A DNA stretch of 64,000 nucleotides from Verrucomicrobiales bacterium (GTDB lineage: Bacteria > Verrucomicrobiota > Verrucomicrobiia > Limisphaerales > UBA9464): contig JAIYBC010000052.1 in NCBI GenBank assembly GCA_027488845.1, positions 1-64,000 on the forward strand, written 5' to 3'. The notes below the pieces were generated by a model that did no database searches, was not told the origin of the DNA, and saw only the letters and a list, made by a program, of their open reading frames with translations. This document shows positions 36,073 to 47,722 of the stretch, piece after piece (positions within the stretch are counted from its first letter, which is position 1; each line of letters starts with the position of its first letter). Made by a program: the position numbers and the translations under genes.

Positions 36073-38418
36073 GTGAAATCCATCGCCATCCTCGCAGCGG
36101 GAGTGGCCCTCGGGCTCGCCGTCGTTTCCTGCTCCAGCCGGAAGGGTGGAGGCGTGCAGACCGCGTCCCTCGACGGCGAACGGATCTACCGCGAGCAGTG
36201 CGTGCGGTGCCACGGCGCAAACGGGGAAGGGGTGGCCGGCAAGCACGACGAGACGCTGTACGGCGAGAAGTCGGTCGAGTCGCTGAGCCGGCTGATCGCC
36301 CGCACCATGCCCGAGGACCGCGAGCAGAAGACGCGTCCGGACGAGGCGCGCGCGGTCGCCGAGTACCTCCACGGGGCGTTCTACTCGCCGGAGGCCCGGG
36401 CCCGGAACCATCCCGCCAAGGTCGAGTTCTCCCGCCTCACCCATCGGCAGTACCGCGAGTCGATCGCGGACCTCGTCGGCGGATTCCGCACGGTCCGCCA
36501 GGCGACGAAGTCCGGCGGCTTGGCGGCGGAGTACTTCTCCTCCGAGGGCATGAACAAGAAGAAGGCGAAGGCCCTGGAGCGGACCGATCGCACGGTCGCC
36601 TTCGATTTCGGGGAGGGCGCGCCGGAGAAGGGGATCGCCGCGGACCAGTTCTCCGTGGCGTGGAACGGTTCGCTCCTCGCCCCGCGGACCGGCGCCTACT
36701 CATTCCGGGTCACCACGCCCAACGGCGCCCGGCTCTACTTCAACACCGACCTGGCCGCGGGCGACAACAACACCCGCGACGACAGCGACGCACGGCGTCA
36801 GGCGTCGTTGATCGACCTCTGGGTCAGCAGCGAGGGAACGGTCCGCGTCGGCGAGGCCGAGGTCTTCCTGTTGGGCGGCCGCTCCTACCCGCTGCGGTTG
36901 GACTTCTTCAAGTTCAAGGAGAAGACGGCCTCGGTGAAGTTCGAGTGGAAGCCGCCGCATGGCGTGTGGCAGGTCGTGCCGGCGGAGGCGTTGTCGCCGG
37001 AGCGGTCCTCCATGACAACGATCGTGGGAACGCCGTTCCCGCCGGACGACTCGAGCCTGGGCTACGAGCGTGGCACCTCGATCTCCAAGGCCTGGCACGA
37101 GGCCACCACCAAGGCCGCCGTCGAGGTCGCCGGTGGCGTGGTGTCGCGTCTCGACCTGCTCACCCGCACCGACCGCCGGTCCACCAATCGCGTCGAGGCG
37201 CTCCGGAGCTTCTGCGCGGACTTCGCCGAGCGGGCCTTCCGTAGACCGCTCGATCCCGGCCTGCGGGCCGCGGTCGTGGACCGGCATTTCGCCGACGGAG
37301 CGGCCCCGGAGACCGCGGTGAAGCGGTCGCTGCTGCTGGTCCTGACCTCGCCGCGGTTCCTCTATCCGGGCACGCCCGCCGCCGCGGACGACCATGCCGT
37401 CGCCTCGCGGCTCGCGTTGGCGATGTGGGATTCGCTTCCCGACGCGGAGTTGCGGCGGGCCGCGAACCAAGGGGAACTCCAGACGCCGGAGCAGGTGCGG
37501 AAGCAGGCCGCCCGGATGGTCGACGACCCCAGGACACGGGCCAAGGTCGGCGAGTTCTTCCGCCAATGGCTGCCGGTCGAGGAAGGCGACGACCTGAGCA
37601 AGGACCGCAAGGCCTATCCCGACTTCGACGAGTTGGTCCTGTCCGACCTGCGGACCTCGTTGGAACGGTTCGTCGACCACGTGGTCTGGAGCGAGGGCTC
37701 CGACTACCGCCAATTGCTGCAGGCCGACTACCTCTTCCTCAACGGCCGCCTGGCGCGCTTCTACGGCGTGGATGGGCCGAAGGGCGACGACTTCGTGCCG
37801 GTGCGGTTCGATCCGGCCCAGCGCGCGGGGATCTTCACCCATCCGTTCATCCTGTCGGCCCTGTCCTACCACAAGTCCACCTCGCCCATCCACCGGGGCG
37901 TCTTCCTGACCCGGAACGTCTTCGGCCGCTTCCTGAAGCCGCCGCCGATGGCCATCGAGTTCATGGACGACCGCTTCGATCCATCGCTGACGATGCGGGA
38001 GAAGGTGACCGAGCTGACCTCGAAGCCGAACTGCATGGGTTGTCATGTGACGATCAATCCGCTCGGGTTCAGCCTCGAGGCCTACGACGCCGTGGGACGG
38101 TTCCGAACGACCGACAACAACAAGCCGGTCGACACGGTGTCCGAGTACACCACCGCCGACGGGACGACCCTGAAGCTCCGCGGTCCGCGGGACCTGGCCG
38201 ACCACGCCGTGGCCAGCGCCGATGCGCGGCGCGGATTCGTCCGGCAATTGTTCCAGCAGACGGTCAAGCAGGCGCCCGCGGCCTATGGTGCGACCACGCT
38301 GGATCGGCTCGACCAGGCATTCGTCCAATCCGGCCAGAACGTCCGGGGCCTCGTGCTTGAGGTTGCCGTCACCGCCGCCCTTACGTCGCAACCGGTCAAA
38401 GTCGCTTCGAACCCATGA
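36073..38418 (+). CDS. DUF1592 cytochrome-c-type lipoprotein
   Basis: A 781-residue protein that starts at GTG with a lipoprotein signal ([10 protein letters not shown], Cys20). A cytochrome c module has C-V-R-C-H at 43-47. A DUF1587-like segment follows ([18 protein letters not shown]). A PA14-like domain occupies about 155-320 ([34 protein letters not shown]). The rest is DUF1592/DUF1588/DUF1585 ([58 protein letters not shown]). This architecture is characteristic of Planctomycetes and Verrucomicrobia. It presumably transfers electrons in the periplasm; the substrate is unknown. Its stop overlaps the start of the DUF1552 gene (ATGA), so the two are coupled. Confidence 0.9.
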   Translation: MKSIAILAAGVALGLAVVSCSSRKGGGVQTASLDGERIYREQCVRCHGANGEGVAGKHDETLYGEKSVESLSRLIARTMPEDREQKTRPDEARAVAEYLHGAFYSPEARARNHPAKVEFSRLTHRQYRESIADLVGGFRTVRQATKSGGLAAEYFSSEGMNKKKAKALERTDRTVAFDFGEGAPEKGIAADQFSVAWNGSLLAPRTGAYSFRVTTPNGARLYFNTDLAAGDNNTRDDSDARRQASLIDLWVSSEGTVRVGEAEVFLLGGRSYPLRLDFFKFKEKTASVKFEWKPPHGVWQVVPAEALSPERSSMTTIVGTPFPPDDSSLGYERGTSISKAWHEATTKAAVEVAGGVVSRLDLLTRTDRRSTNRVEALRSFCADFAERAFRRPLDPGLRAAVVDRHFADGAAPETAVKRSLLLVLTSPRFLYPGTPAAADDHAVASRLALAMWDSLPDAELRRAANQGELQTPEQVRKQAARMVDDPRTRAKVGEFFRQWLPVEEGDDLSKDRKAYPDFDELVLSDLRTSLERFVDHVVWSEGSDYRQLLQADYLFLNGRLARFYGVDGPKGDDFVPVRFDPAQRAGIFTHPFILSALSYHKSTSPIHRGVFLTRNVFGRFLKPPPMAIEFMDDRFDPSLTMREKVTELTSKPNCMGCHVTINPLGFSLEAYDAVGRFRTTDNNKPVDTVSEYTTADGTTLKLRGPRDLADHAVASADARRGFVRQLFQQTVKQAPAAYGATTLDRLDQAFVQSGQNVRGLVLEVAVTAALTSQPVKVASNP

Positions 38419-39728
38419 ACGCCACCCACCGCCGGGAATTCCTCCGCCGGCTCGGAGTCTCCGCCGCCGTCCTGCCGCTCATCGCCGGATTGCCGGGCCT
38501 CAACGCCGCGTCCACCACCCGGAAGCGCCAACGGATCGTCTTCATGTTCAGTCCGAACGGGACGCTTCCGAACCACTTCTGGCCGGACGCCGCCGGGGCC
38601 GACTTCAGGTTCAAGCGCATCCTGGAACCCCTGGAGCCGTACCGCGACCGCACGCTCGTCATCAAGGGCCTGTGCAACAAGGTTCGCGGCGACGGCGACG
38701 GCCACATGCGTGGGATGAGCTGCCTGCTCACCGGAATCGAGCTGTTCCCGGGCAACATCCAGGGCGGTTCGGACACCCCCGCCGGCTGGGCCAGCGGTCC
38801 TTCGATCGACCAGGAGTTGAAGCAGTTCCTCCAGGGCCGCAACGAGACCCGGACCCGGTTCGGCTCGCTGGAGTTGGGCGTGGCGGTGCCGAATCGCGCC
38901 GATCCATGGACGCGCTGGACCTACGCCGGACCCAACCAGCCGGTGGCGCCGATCTCGGATCCCTACCAGGTCTTCGAGAAGCTCTACGGCCAGATGCAGG
39001 ACCGGGAGAACGTCGGGAGCATTCTCGACGACGTCCGTGCGGACCTGAAGACCGTCTCCGCGAAACTGGGCAAGGAGGACAAGGCGTTGCTGGACAAGCA
39101 CGCCACGTTCGTCCGCGAGATGGAGCGGGAACTCCGTGAGTCCTCACGTCGGAAGCTGGCGCGTCCGGCCCCCGTGCTTCCTCCGGGTGTGGGCGCCGAG
39201 AACGACGACATGCCGCGGGCGACCGGCCTGCAGACCGACCTCCTGGTGAACGCCTTCGCCAACGACATGGCCCGCGTGGCGTCGCTGCAGTTCACGAACT
39301 CGGTCGGCAACGCCCGGATGAAGTGGCTCGGCGTCGAGGAAGGGCACCATGGTCTCTCCCATGATCCCGACCTGAACGAGCCGTCGCAGGAGAAGCTCCT
39401 GAAGATCAACGTGTGGTACGCGGAGCAGTTGGCGATGTTCGCGAAGAAGCTGGCGGACACCCCCGAGCCTGGTGGATCGGGCTCGATGCTGGACCACACG
39501 ACGATCCTGTGGACCAACGAGCTGGGGAAGGGGAACAGCCATACCTTGGACAACATCCCGTTCGTCCTGGTCGGCGGCGGCCTGGGATTCAAGACGGGGC
39601 GTTCCATCCAGGAGAAGCCGACGCCACACAACCGGCTTTGGCTCGCGATCGCCCACGCCTTCGGGCACGGGTTGAAGACTTTCGGAAAGCCCGCGCTCTG
39701 CGAGGCCGGTCCGCTCTCGCTGGCCTGA
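38415..39728 (+). CDS. DUF1552 protein with Tat signal
   Basis: A 437-residue protein of the DUF1552 family, which is almost always found beside DUF1592 proteins in this group of bacteria. The N-terminus [20 protein letters not shown] is a twin-arginine signal, which implies export in folded form, probably with a cofactor or metal. The segments [33 protein letters not shown] and [10 protein letters not shown] are typical. The fold is alkaline-phosphatase/sulfatase-like (as in DUF1501), which suggests a hydrolase or metal-binding partner, but no activity is known. It is translationally coupled to the upstream cytochrome. The Tat genes are at 30.4-31.8 kb. Confidence 0.9.
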   Translation: MNATHRREFLRRLGVSAAVLPLIAGLPGLNAASTTRKRQRIVFMFSPNGTLPNHFWPDAAGADFRFKRILEPLEPYRDRTLVIKGLCNKVRGDGDGHMRGMSCLLTGIELFPGNIQGGSDTPAGWASGPSIDQELKQFLQGRNETRTRFGSLELGVAVPNRADPWTRWTYAGPNQPVAPISDPYQVFEKLYGQMQDRENVGSILDDVRADLKTVSAKLGKEDKALLDKHATFVREMERELRESSRRKLARPAPVLPPGVGAENDDMPRATGLQTDLLVNAFANDMARVASLQFTNSVGNARMKWLGVEEGHHGLSHDPDLNEPSQEKLLKINVWYAEQLAMFAKKLADTPEPGGSGSMLDHTTILWTNELGKGNSHTLDNIPFVLVGGGLGFKTGRSIQEKPTPHNRLWLAIAHAFGHGLKTFGKPALCEAGPLSLA

Positions 39729-39886
39729 TCTGCGCAAACGCGGACAAGGGGGCGTTCCTTTGCAGGATTCCCAGATGATGCCCCTGGGAAAGGCCCTCGG
39801 CGACGCTGCCCGTGAGCCGGCCCCTTCTGGCAACAGCATCCTTCCGGGCCCGTCCATCGGTGCGGGTGCTCCTTTGCCATGGCTTG

Positions 39887-39915
39887 TTGACATCAAAATG
39901 ATGGCTCCTTAAAAA
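39887..39915 (+). promoter_or_regulatory. Promoter of the toxin-antitoxin pair, apparently leaderless
   Basis: A perfect -35 TTGACA (39887-39892) is followed after 17 bases by TAAAAA (39910-39915). Transcription would start at about 39921-39923, and the antitoxin ATG is at 39923, so the mRNA should have no leader. The spacer holds CATC-AAAAT-GATG, a small inverted repeat that an RHH antitoxin could bind for autoregulation. Confidence 0.75.
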
Positions 39916-39922
39916 CTCCGTC

Positions 39923-40180
39923 ATGACCAAGACGCAGATCCAGGTGCCCGAGGAGCTCTTCCGGGAGATCCGCGCCTTTGCGAAGAGGCGGGAATGGTCC
40001 CTTGCGGAGACCTTTCGCCGTGGAGCCGAGCTTCTGTTGCAGGTCTATCCCGAGCAGACCGTGGGCAAGGCTGAAGTTCACTGGCGCCCCCCCACTTCCG
40101 GAAGCGTGGGTTGGAAGGGCTTGAGTGCAGCGGACCTGCGCGAAGCCGCTTTTGCGGACGGCGACCCGCGGCTTTCCTGA
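39923..40180 (+). CDS. Antitoxin, ribbon-helix-helix type
   Basis: An 85-residue protein. The N-terminal strand KTQIQVPEELF and helices REIRAFAKRREWSLAETFRRGAEL form a ribbon-helix-helix DNA-binding domain like that of CopG/MetJ antitoxins. The C-terminal half (VHWRPPTSGSVGW, DLREAAFADGD) should wrap around the toxin. It is followed after 11 bases by a PIN-domain gene, the usual antitoxin-toxin order. The GC-poor promoter just before it differs from the surrounding DNA, which fits acquisition by transfer. Confidence 0.85.
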   Translation: MTKTQIQVPEELFREIRAFAKRREWSLAETFRRGAELLLQVYPEQTVGKAEVHWRPPTSGSVGWKGLSAADLREAAFADGDPRLS

Positions 40181-40191
40181 CTTCCGATCCC

Positions 40192-40635
40192 GTGCTCTCG
40201 CTCGACGCCAATCTGCTGGTCTACTCCTACTGTGAGTCCGCATCGCAGCACGCTGCGGCACTTGGATTCATCCTTTCGTTGAGCGATCGCGAGGATGTGG
40301 CTCTCAGCGAGTTCGTGCTCACCGAGTTCTACCTTCTTCTTCGCAACCCCGCCGTCGTGTCGAAGCCTTTGACCGCTCCGCAGGCCGCTGCCGTGATCCA
40401 AGGCTACCGCAGGCATCCACGCTGGAAGGTGCTTGGGTTTCCGCCTGACAGCCGTGCGATCCATGCGCGTCTGTGGGAATTCGCGTCCCAACCCGGCATT
40501 GCCCGTCGCCGTCTCTACGATGCCCGAACGGCACTGTGTCTCCGTGCTTTCGGGATTTCCGAATTCGCCACGGCGAACGTGAGGGATTTCGAGGGCTTCG
40601 GATTTTCAAGGGTGTGGGATCCGGTTGCGACGTGA
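40192..40635 (+). CDS. PIN-domain toxin (VapC-like ribonuclease)
   Basis: A 147-residue PIN domain, probably a Mg-dependent RNase that blocks translation when free of its antitoxin. Acidic residues are in place: Asp in LSLDANLLVYS (residue 5), Glu in ALSEFVLTEFY, Asp in RRLYDARTALCLRAFG and Asp in TANVRDFEGFG. The start is probably the GTG at 40192, since the fold begins there and it leaves 11 bases after the antitoxin stop. The family often cleaves tRNA or the sarcin-ricin loop; the target cannot be read here. Confidence 0.87.
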   Translation: MLSLDANLLVYSYCESASQHAAALGFILSLSDREDVALSEFVLTEFYLLLRNPAVVSKPLTAPQAAAVIQGYRRHPRWKVLGFPPDSRAIHARLWEFASQPGIARRRLYDARTALCLRAFGISEFATANVRDFEGFGFSRVWDPVAT

Positions 40636-40938
40636 AGCCGTCGCTGTGTTCGATCCCTCTGTTTCGGAGGAACCATGTGTGTCCTCCAGTGGTATCGGGG
40701 ATTCTGGAACCGCCCGGAATCGGGTCCGGTCCATCGATCGACAATCCGCTCATCTGCGAAGATCTGTCCCTTCTGCGGATGACTCCACAGGTCGAATCTG
40801 AGGAATGGCCGGGCAGCGGTTCCATCCTCGGATGTCGCAGATGGATGCAGATCGTTCGGAATCTCCATGGAAAAGGCCGCCCCGGTTGCCCGGGGCGGCC
40901 TTTGGATTCAGGGGGTCGGCCGAGGGGCCGGCGTCACC
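40636..40938. other. Intergenic region with only the ppdK terminator
   Basis: 303 bases between the PIN gene and ppdK, which converge. The perfect hairpin at 40872-40903 is described separately. I see no further gene or RNA. Confidence 0.6.
40872..40903 (-). terminator. Terminator of ppdK
   Basis: AAAGGCCGCCCCGG (40872-40885) and its exact complement (40890-40903) form a 14-bp stem with a 4-base loop, followed on the minus strand by a short T run (GGCCTTTTCC). It is 36 bases past the stop codon. Confidence 0.9.
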
Positions 40939-43701
<2,763 letters not shown>

Positions 43702-43860
43702 ATGTCGCAATGTGTGTCTTGTGTGGTGATACGCGGATTTCGCGTGGAAAACGGAAGCCCGAGACTATCGGTGGACCGGGAGGCGTCAACGGGGGAAACG
43801 GCGCCATCCGCCCGCAGATTCCCTTTGACATCCGGGCGCCATTTCCGGCTTTCTCATCCC

Positions 43861-43878
43861 GTTCCGAGCGATCGGAAC
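43861..43878 (+). promoter_or_regulatory. Hairpin directly before the SAM riboswitch
   Basis: GTTCCGA (43861-43867) and TCGGAAC (43872-43878) form a perfect 7-bp stem with loop GCGA, a GNRA-type tetraloop. It ends one base before the riboswitch P1 helix. A perfect -35 hexamer TTGACA lies at 43825-43830, but the matching -10 is weak. It may be the capping 5' hairpin of the leader or a DNA operator. Confidence 0.5.
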
Positions 43879-43879
43879 A

Positions 43880-43995
43880 CTCATCCAGAGTGGCAGAGGG
43901 AACGGCCCGATGAAGCCACGGCAACCGGTGGAGCCACCAACTCCGCGTCCAGGTGCCAAATCCGGTCGGATCCGCAAGGGTCCGGCGAAGATGAG
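43880..43995 (+). ncRNA. SAM-I (S-box) riboswitch aptamer
   Basis: The S-box consensus is nearly complete: AGAGTGGCAGAGGGA, then CGGCCCGATGAAGCCACGGC, AACCG, and GGTGCCAAATCC. Helix P1 is CTCATC (43880-43885) with GATGAG (43990-43995). These elements include the pseudoknot and the ligand-pocket segments of the SAM-I class. The 3' strand of P1 can instead join the downstream antiterminator, so high SAM should turn the operon off. It lies 120 bases before the threonine-synthase-like gene and faces the same way. Confidence 0.96.
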
Positions 43996-44047
43996 AAGCA
44001 AGGTGCCTCAGGCGGACCCCTTCTCATCCTCGTGGAAGGGGTCTTTT
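43990..44047 (+). terminator. SAM-controlled terminator / antiterminator
   Basis: The terminator stem is GACCCCTT (44015-44022) with AAGGGGTC (44036-44043), followed by TTTT (44044-44047). The antiterminator pairs GATGAGAAG (43990-43998, including P1's 3' strand) with CTTCTCATC (44020-44028, overlapping the terminator's 5' strand). All stems are perfect. With SAM bound, P1 holds its 3' strand and the terminator forms. Confidence 0.92.
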
Positions 44048-44115
44048 CGTGACCGCTTCCTCCGTCTCCACCCGGATGGGCCGTCGGCGCGTGGTGCGCC
44101 GACTCACAGATTCCT

Positions 44116-45378
44116 ATGAGCCAGAGCAACGGTTACATGAAGGCGCTGAAGTGCCGGGAGTGCGGACGGGAATACCCCCTCGCCGCCACCCACGTCTGCG
44201 AGTTCGACTTCGGTCCCCTCGAGGTCGCCTACGACTACGACCGCATCCGCAAGCAGCTTGACCGCGCCCGGATCACCTCGCGGCCGCAGAACATGTGGCG
44301 CTACCGCGAGCTGCTGCCGATCGCCGGCGAGCCCTCCGTCGGCGCCAAGGTCGGCTATACACCGCTGGTCAAGGCCGACCGCCTCGCGAAACGCCTCGGC
44401 ATCCGCGAACTCTGGGTGAAGAACGACGCCGTCAACTACCCCACGCTCTCCTTCAAGGACCGCGTGGTCAGCGTCGCCCTCAGCCGCTCCGTCGAGCTCG
44501 GCTTCAAGACCGTCGCCTGCGCGTCCACCGGCAACCTCGCCAATTCCGTCGCCGCCAACGCCGCCGCCGCCGGACTCGACTGCTACGTCTTCATCCCGTC
44601 CGACCTCGAGCAGGGCAAGGTGGTCAACTCGCTGATCTACGGGGCCAACGTCGTCGGCATCCGCGGACATTACGACGAGGTCAACCGCCTCTGCGCCGAG
44701 ATCGCCGGCAAGTACGGATGGGCCTTCGTCAACGTCAACATGCGCCCGTATTACGCCGAGGGTTCGAAGTCCATGGGCTTCGAGATCCAGGAACAGCTGG
44801 GCTGGCGCATCCCCGAACACACCGTCGTGTGCATGGCCTCCGGATCCCTGCTCACGAAGATCCACAAGAGCTACCAGGAGTTCTCCAAGATCGGCGTGGT
44901 CGAGGAGACCCCCTGGAAGATCCACGGCGCCCAGGCCACCGGCTGCTCGCCCATCACCACCGCCCAGAAGGCCGGCCTCGACTTCTTCAAGCCGGTCAAG
45001 CCGAACACCATCGCCAAGTCGCTCGCCATCGGCACCCCGGCCGACGGCTTCTACGCGCTGAAGGTGATGAAGGAGACCGGCGGCCACGGCGAGGACGTGA
45101 CCGACGACGAGATCCGCGAGGGCATCCGCCTGCTGGCCGAGACCGAGGGCATCTTCGCCGAAACCGCCGGCGGCGTGACCGTGGGCGTCGCCAAGAAGCT
45201 CATCGCCCAGGGCAAGATCCCCGCCGACTCCAGCGCCGTGCTGTGCATCACCGGCAACGGACTCAAGACCATCGAGGCGATGCTCGGCCATTGTGGCGAG
45301 TCCCGCCTGATCAAGCCGAGCCTGCGCGAGTTCGAATCGCTCCTGGCCACCGACAAGCCGGAGCTCGTCCGAGGCTGA
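44116..45378 (+). CDS. thrC: Threonine-synthase-like PLP enzyme under SAM riboswitch control
   Basis: A 420-residue fold-type II PLP enzyme. The N-terminus has a zinc-ribbon-like C13-x2-C16 and C28, but the fourth Cys of many relatives (C-x2-C) is Asp here (CEFDFG). PLP binds Lys114 in YPTLSFKDR. The phosphate/PLP loops are CASTGNLANSVAANA and an Asn/Gly-rich CITGNG near the end. Overall it fits the archaeal/actinobacterial class of threonine synthase, which turns O-phosphohomoserine into threonine. The SAM riboswitch upstream and a ThiS/MoaD-like gene 27 bases downstream are unexpected for threonine synthesis. They raise the possibility that it makes homocysteine from O-phosphohomoserine with a protein thiocarboxylate. 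The sequence alone cannot separate the two. Confidence 0.85.
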   Translation: MSQSNGYMKALKCRECGREYPLAATHVCEFDFGPLEVAYDYDRIRKQLDRARITSRPQNMWRYRELLPIAGEPSVGAKVGYTPLVKADRLAKRLGIRELWVKNDAVNYPTLSFKDRVVSVALSRSVELGFKTVACASTGNLANSVAANAAAAGLDCYVFIPSDLEQGKVVNSLIYGANVVGIRGHYDEVNRLCAEIAGKYGWAFVNVNMRPYYAEGSKSMGFEIQEQLGWRIPEHTVVCMASGSLLTKIHKSYQEFSKIGVVEETPWKIHGAQATGCSPITTAQKAGLDFFKPVKPNTIAKSLAIGTPADGFYALKVMKETGGHGEDVTDDEIREGIRLLAETEGIFAETAGGVTVGVAKKLIAQGKIPADSSAVLCITGNGLKTIEAMLGHCGESRLIKPSLREFESLLATDKPELVRG

Positions 45379-45405
45379 GTTTCCCAATCCGAGAAACGTC
45401 ATCCC

Positions 45406-45681
45406 ATGTACGCACGCGTCTCGATCCCGCCCACGCTCCGCCGCCTTTGCGGCGGGGACGAATCGGTCCAGGTCCAACCGGGTCCGTTGTCGGAGGTCAT
45501 CGACCAGTTGCACCAGCGCTTCAACGGTGTCCGCGACCGGCTCTGTGACGCCGATGGCCGGGTCCGTGGTTCCGTCCTGGTGTTCGTCAACGAGCAGGAT
45601 GTCCGCTTCCTCGCCGAGGAACGCACCCCCGTGCGGGGCGGCGACGAGGTGACCATCATCCCGGCCTTCGCCGGCGGCTGA
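45406..45681 (+). CDS. ThiS/MoaD-like sulfur carrier protein
   Basis: A 91-residue ubiquitin-fold protein. It starts MYARVSIPPTLRRLCGG, has a central hydrophobic strand SVLVFVNEQDVRFL, and ends EVTIIPAFAGG. The exposed C-terminal Gly-Gly is the site that is adenylated and turned into a thiocarboxylate in ThiS, MoaD, CysO and HcyS. It is too long for ThiS (about 66) and close to MoaD/CysO (80-93). No activating E1-like enzyme (MoeB/ThiF) or Mec+ hydrolase is in the window. It is cotranscribed with the riboswitch-controlled threonine-synthase-like gene, so a role as sulfur donor for that enzyme is the most direct inference. Confidence 0.88.
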   Translation: MYARVSIPPTLRRLCGGDESVQVQPGPLSEVIDQLHQRFNGVRDRLCDADGRVRGSVLVFVNEQDVRFLAEERTPVRGGDEVTIIPAFAGG

Positions 45682-45786
45682 CCTCGACATCCTCGGTCCA
45701 CGGAATCCGGTTGCCTCGGATTCCTGCGGCTCGCAGCCTCGGGCCACGGCGTCCAACCCGCGCCGTGGCCCGTGTCGCTTTCAGCC

Positions 45787-47529
45787 ATGAAGCCCGCCTC
45801 CGAAGCTCCCCGTCCGCGTTCGAAATCCGCACCCACCGTCCCCGCCGCGCCAACGCTTCCACGGGTCGCCCGGTGGCGTGCCCGCTTCGGTCCCGAGCCG
45901 ACTCCCCAACCCGCCACCGGAGCCCGCCTGAGACGTCTCGAGGCGCGCAGGAAGGGGCGGTCCAGCGCCCTCACGCGCAGGGCGAAGCCCGGTCCCGCAA
46001 CACAGCCGCCCCTCGTCTTCCGTCGCGTCCTCCAACCCCGGGTCGCCGTCTCCGTCGCCACGATCCTTCCTGCCGAGGAGTCGACGAAGGTCCTCCCGGT
46101 GGCCAAGGCTGCGGCAACCCGGACGCGTGCCGCGCGTCGGTCCGCCATGGTCCAGGTGACCGTTTCCGAATCAGACCCGGTCGTTTCCGCGTCGGGTGGC
46201 GTGACCGTCACGCCTCTGCCGCCTGTCTTCGAATTGGTTGGAGCCAAGCCTTCGCGCCCGCGGGTCGCATTGCCGCCGCTGCCGCCGATCCTGCTCGAAG
46301 GCGATCTTCCGGCACCGCGCTCCCTTTCCGCTCCGGCACCCGTCGAGGCAGGCTCGGATTCCGCACCGGTCGACGTGATGACACCGTCGAGCTCTCCGGT
46401 CCGCGTGGACGGACCGATCCCTTCCGGCGTGTCGTCGGCGGTTCCGCTTTCGGTTCCGCCGTCGCCGGTGGCCGCTTCCTCCCGTCCCGGATCGGGAACT
46501 TCCACGATCCGAGATCAGGAGCACGATCCGAAGCCGTTCCCGGCATTGGCCCGACGTCCGGAGGGTTCGGTCTGGCTCACGCCGCGGGATCCCCGGACGT
46601 TCCTCGCGTGTTGGACCTTCCCGGGTTCCGTCCTCGATTCCTTCCGCGCCAACGCCGGTTCCGGCAGTTGGTCTTGGCGGCTGAGGCGCCTATCTTGGGA
46701 CGGCCCCGTGGTCGCCTCCGGCCCGCTGCCCGCCAATGAGGGGTTCGTCTTCATCGGGGTCGCGTTGCCCGGCGTCCGGCACGTCCTTGAGCTGGGTCTC
46801 GACCATGGCGGCGGAGGTTGGACGTCCCTCGCGCTTTCCAGCCCGGAGAACACACCCGCGGTTCCGTCCCAGACATCCCGTACGCCGACTCCTCCCGGAG
46901 CGTTCCCCGCTCCGTCGCCCGCGGCATTCCTCCCGGAGTCAATGGCGGTGCCTCCCAGCGGTTTCGAGACTCCAAGCGAGCGCGGAAGCACCGTTCCCGG
47001 TTGGGCCTTTTCCGAGGAAGTGCTGGAGGAAGTGCTCCACGGGTTTCGGTCCGCCGCTCCGGCCGCCGGGAGTTCGGAACTCGGTCCCGACACACTCGAA
47101 TCCACCACCCGGCGCCTCCGCACCGGCGCCTCCGCGGAGGGAGCGGGCCCGCTTCAACCCGGGGCGCCGATGCCGGTCGGGATCAACGCCGAGTCCAGCG
47201 ACGCAGTCCCCACGCCGGCGTCGCCGTCTCCGGATGGATTCTGGATGCGGGTCAATGCCGAGGTCGTCCTCCACGGCAGCACCGAGCCCGACGCCCAGGT
47301 CAGCATCGCAGGTCGTCCGGTTCGGCTGCGGCCCGACGGCTCGTTCACCTTCCGGTTCGCCCTGCCGGACGGCGATTTCACCCTGCCGGTCGTCGCGGTC
47401 TCCGGCACCGGCACCGACGCCCGGGCCGCCGAGGTGCGGTTCGTGCGGCAGACCCGGCTTTCCGGAGCGGTCGGCGTGCACCCGATCGATCCCGCCTTGC
47501 GGCCGCCGCGCGCGGAGTCGCTTACCTGA
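45787..47529 (+). CDS. DUF4912-domain protein
   Basis: A 580-residue protein. The first 240 residues are low-complexity and rich in Pro, Ala, Ser and Arg, probably disordered. A DUF4912-like domain follows (about 245-360, VWLTPRDPRTFLACWTFPG, EGFVFIGVALPGVRHVLELG). After a second disordered linker, a C-terminal segment (about 485-560) has FWMRVNAEVVLHGSTEPDAQ, VSIAGRPVRLRPDGSFTFRF and ALPDGDFTLPVVAVS, the conserved end of this family. DUF4912 genes are commonly beside a GH57 branching enzyme, as here (193 bases downstream). A role in glycogen or alpha-glucan handling, perhaps as a scaffold, is inferred. No signal peptide is seen. I prefer the ATG at 45787 over a GTG 15 bases upstream. Confidence 0.8.
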   Translation: MKPASEAPRPRSKSAPTVPAAPTLPRVARWRARFGPEPTPQPATGARLRRLEARRKGRSSALTRRAKPGPATQPPLVFRRVLQPRVAVSVATILPAEESTKVLPVAKAAATRTRAARRSAMVQVTVSESDPVVSASGGVTVTPLPPVFELVGAKPSRPRVALPPLPPILLEGDLPAPRSLSAPAPVEAGSDSAPVDVMTPSSSPVRVDGPIPSGVSSAVPLSVPPSPVAASSRPGSGTSTIRDQEHDPKPFPALARRPEGSVWLTPRDPRTFLACWTFPGSVLDSFRANAGSGSWSWRLRRLSWDGPVVASGPLPANEGFVFIGVALPGVRHVLELGLDHGGGGWTSLALSSPENTPAVPSQTSRTPTPPGAFPAPSPAAFLPESMAVPPSGFETPSERGSTVPGWAFSEEVLEEVLHGFRSAAPAAGSSELGPDTLESTTRRLRTGASAEGAGPLQPGAPMPVGINAESSDAVPTPASPSPDGFWMRVNAEVVLHGSTEPDAQVSIAGRPVRLRPDGSFTFRFALPDGDFTLPVVAVSGTGTDARAAEVRFVRQTRLSGAVGVHPIDPALRPPRAESLT

Positions 47530-47722
47530 GCCATGCAGGGGAGGCCCTCACGCAAGGATGCCATGCTGCGATTGGGCATGAAGGGATCTGCCGCGTTTTC
47601 CAGTGGTCGTTGCGATGACCGTCCGTCGGTCAACGTCTCGGTTCCGTATCCAACTTCCCGTTCGCGGTTTCGCGTCTTGGCGTGATTCCCATCTCCGCCT
47701 CATTTGAACGGTTCCGGTTGCG

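Noticed and set aside
43702-43860. A full sigma-70 promoter for the riboswitch transcript
   Set aside because: TTGACA at 43825-43830 is perfect but no convincing -10 lies 16-18 bases downstream, so I did not list it as a promoter on its own.
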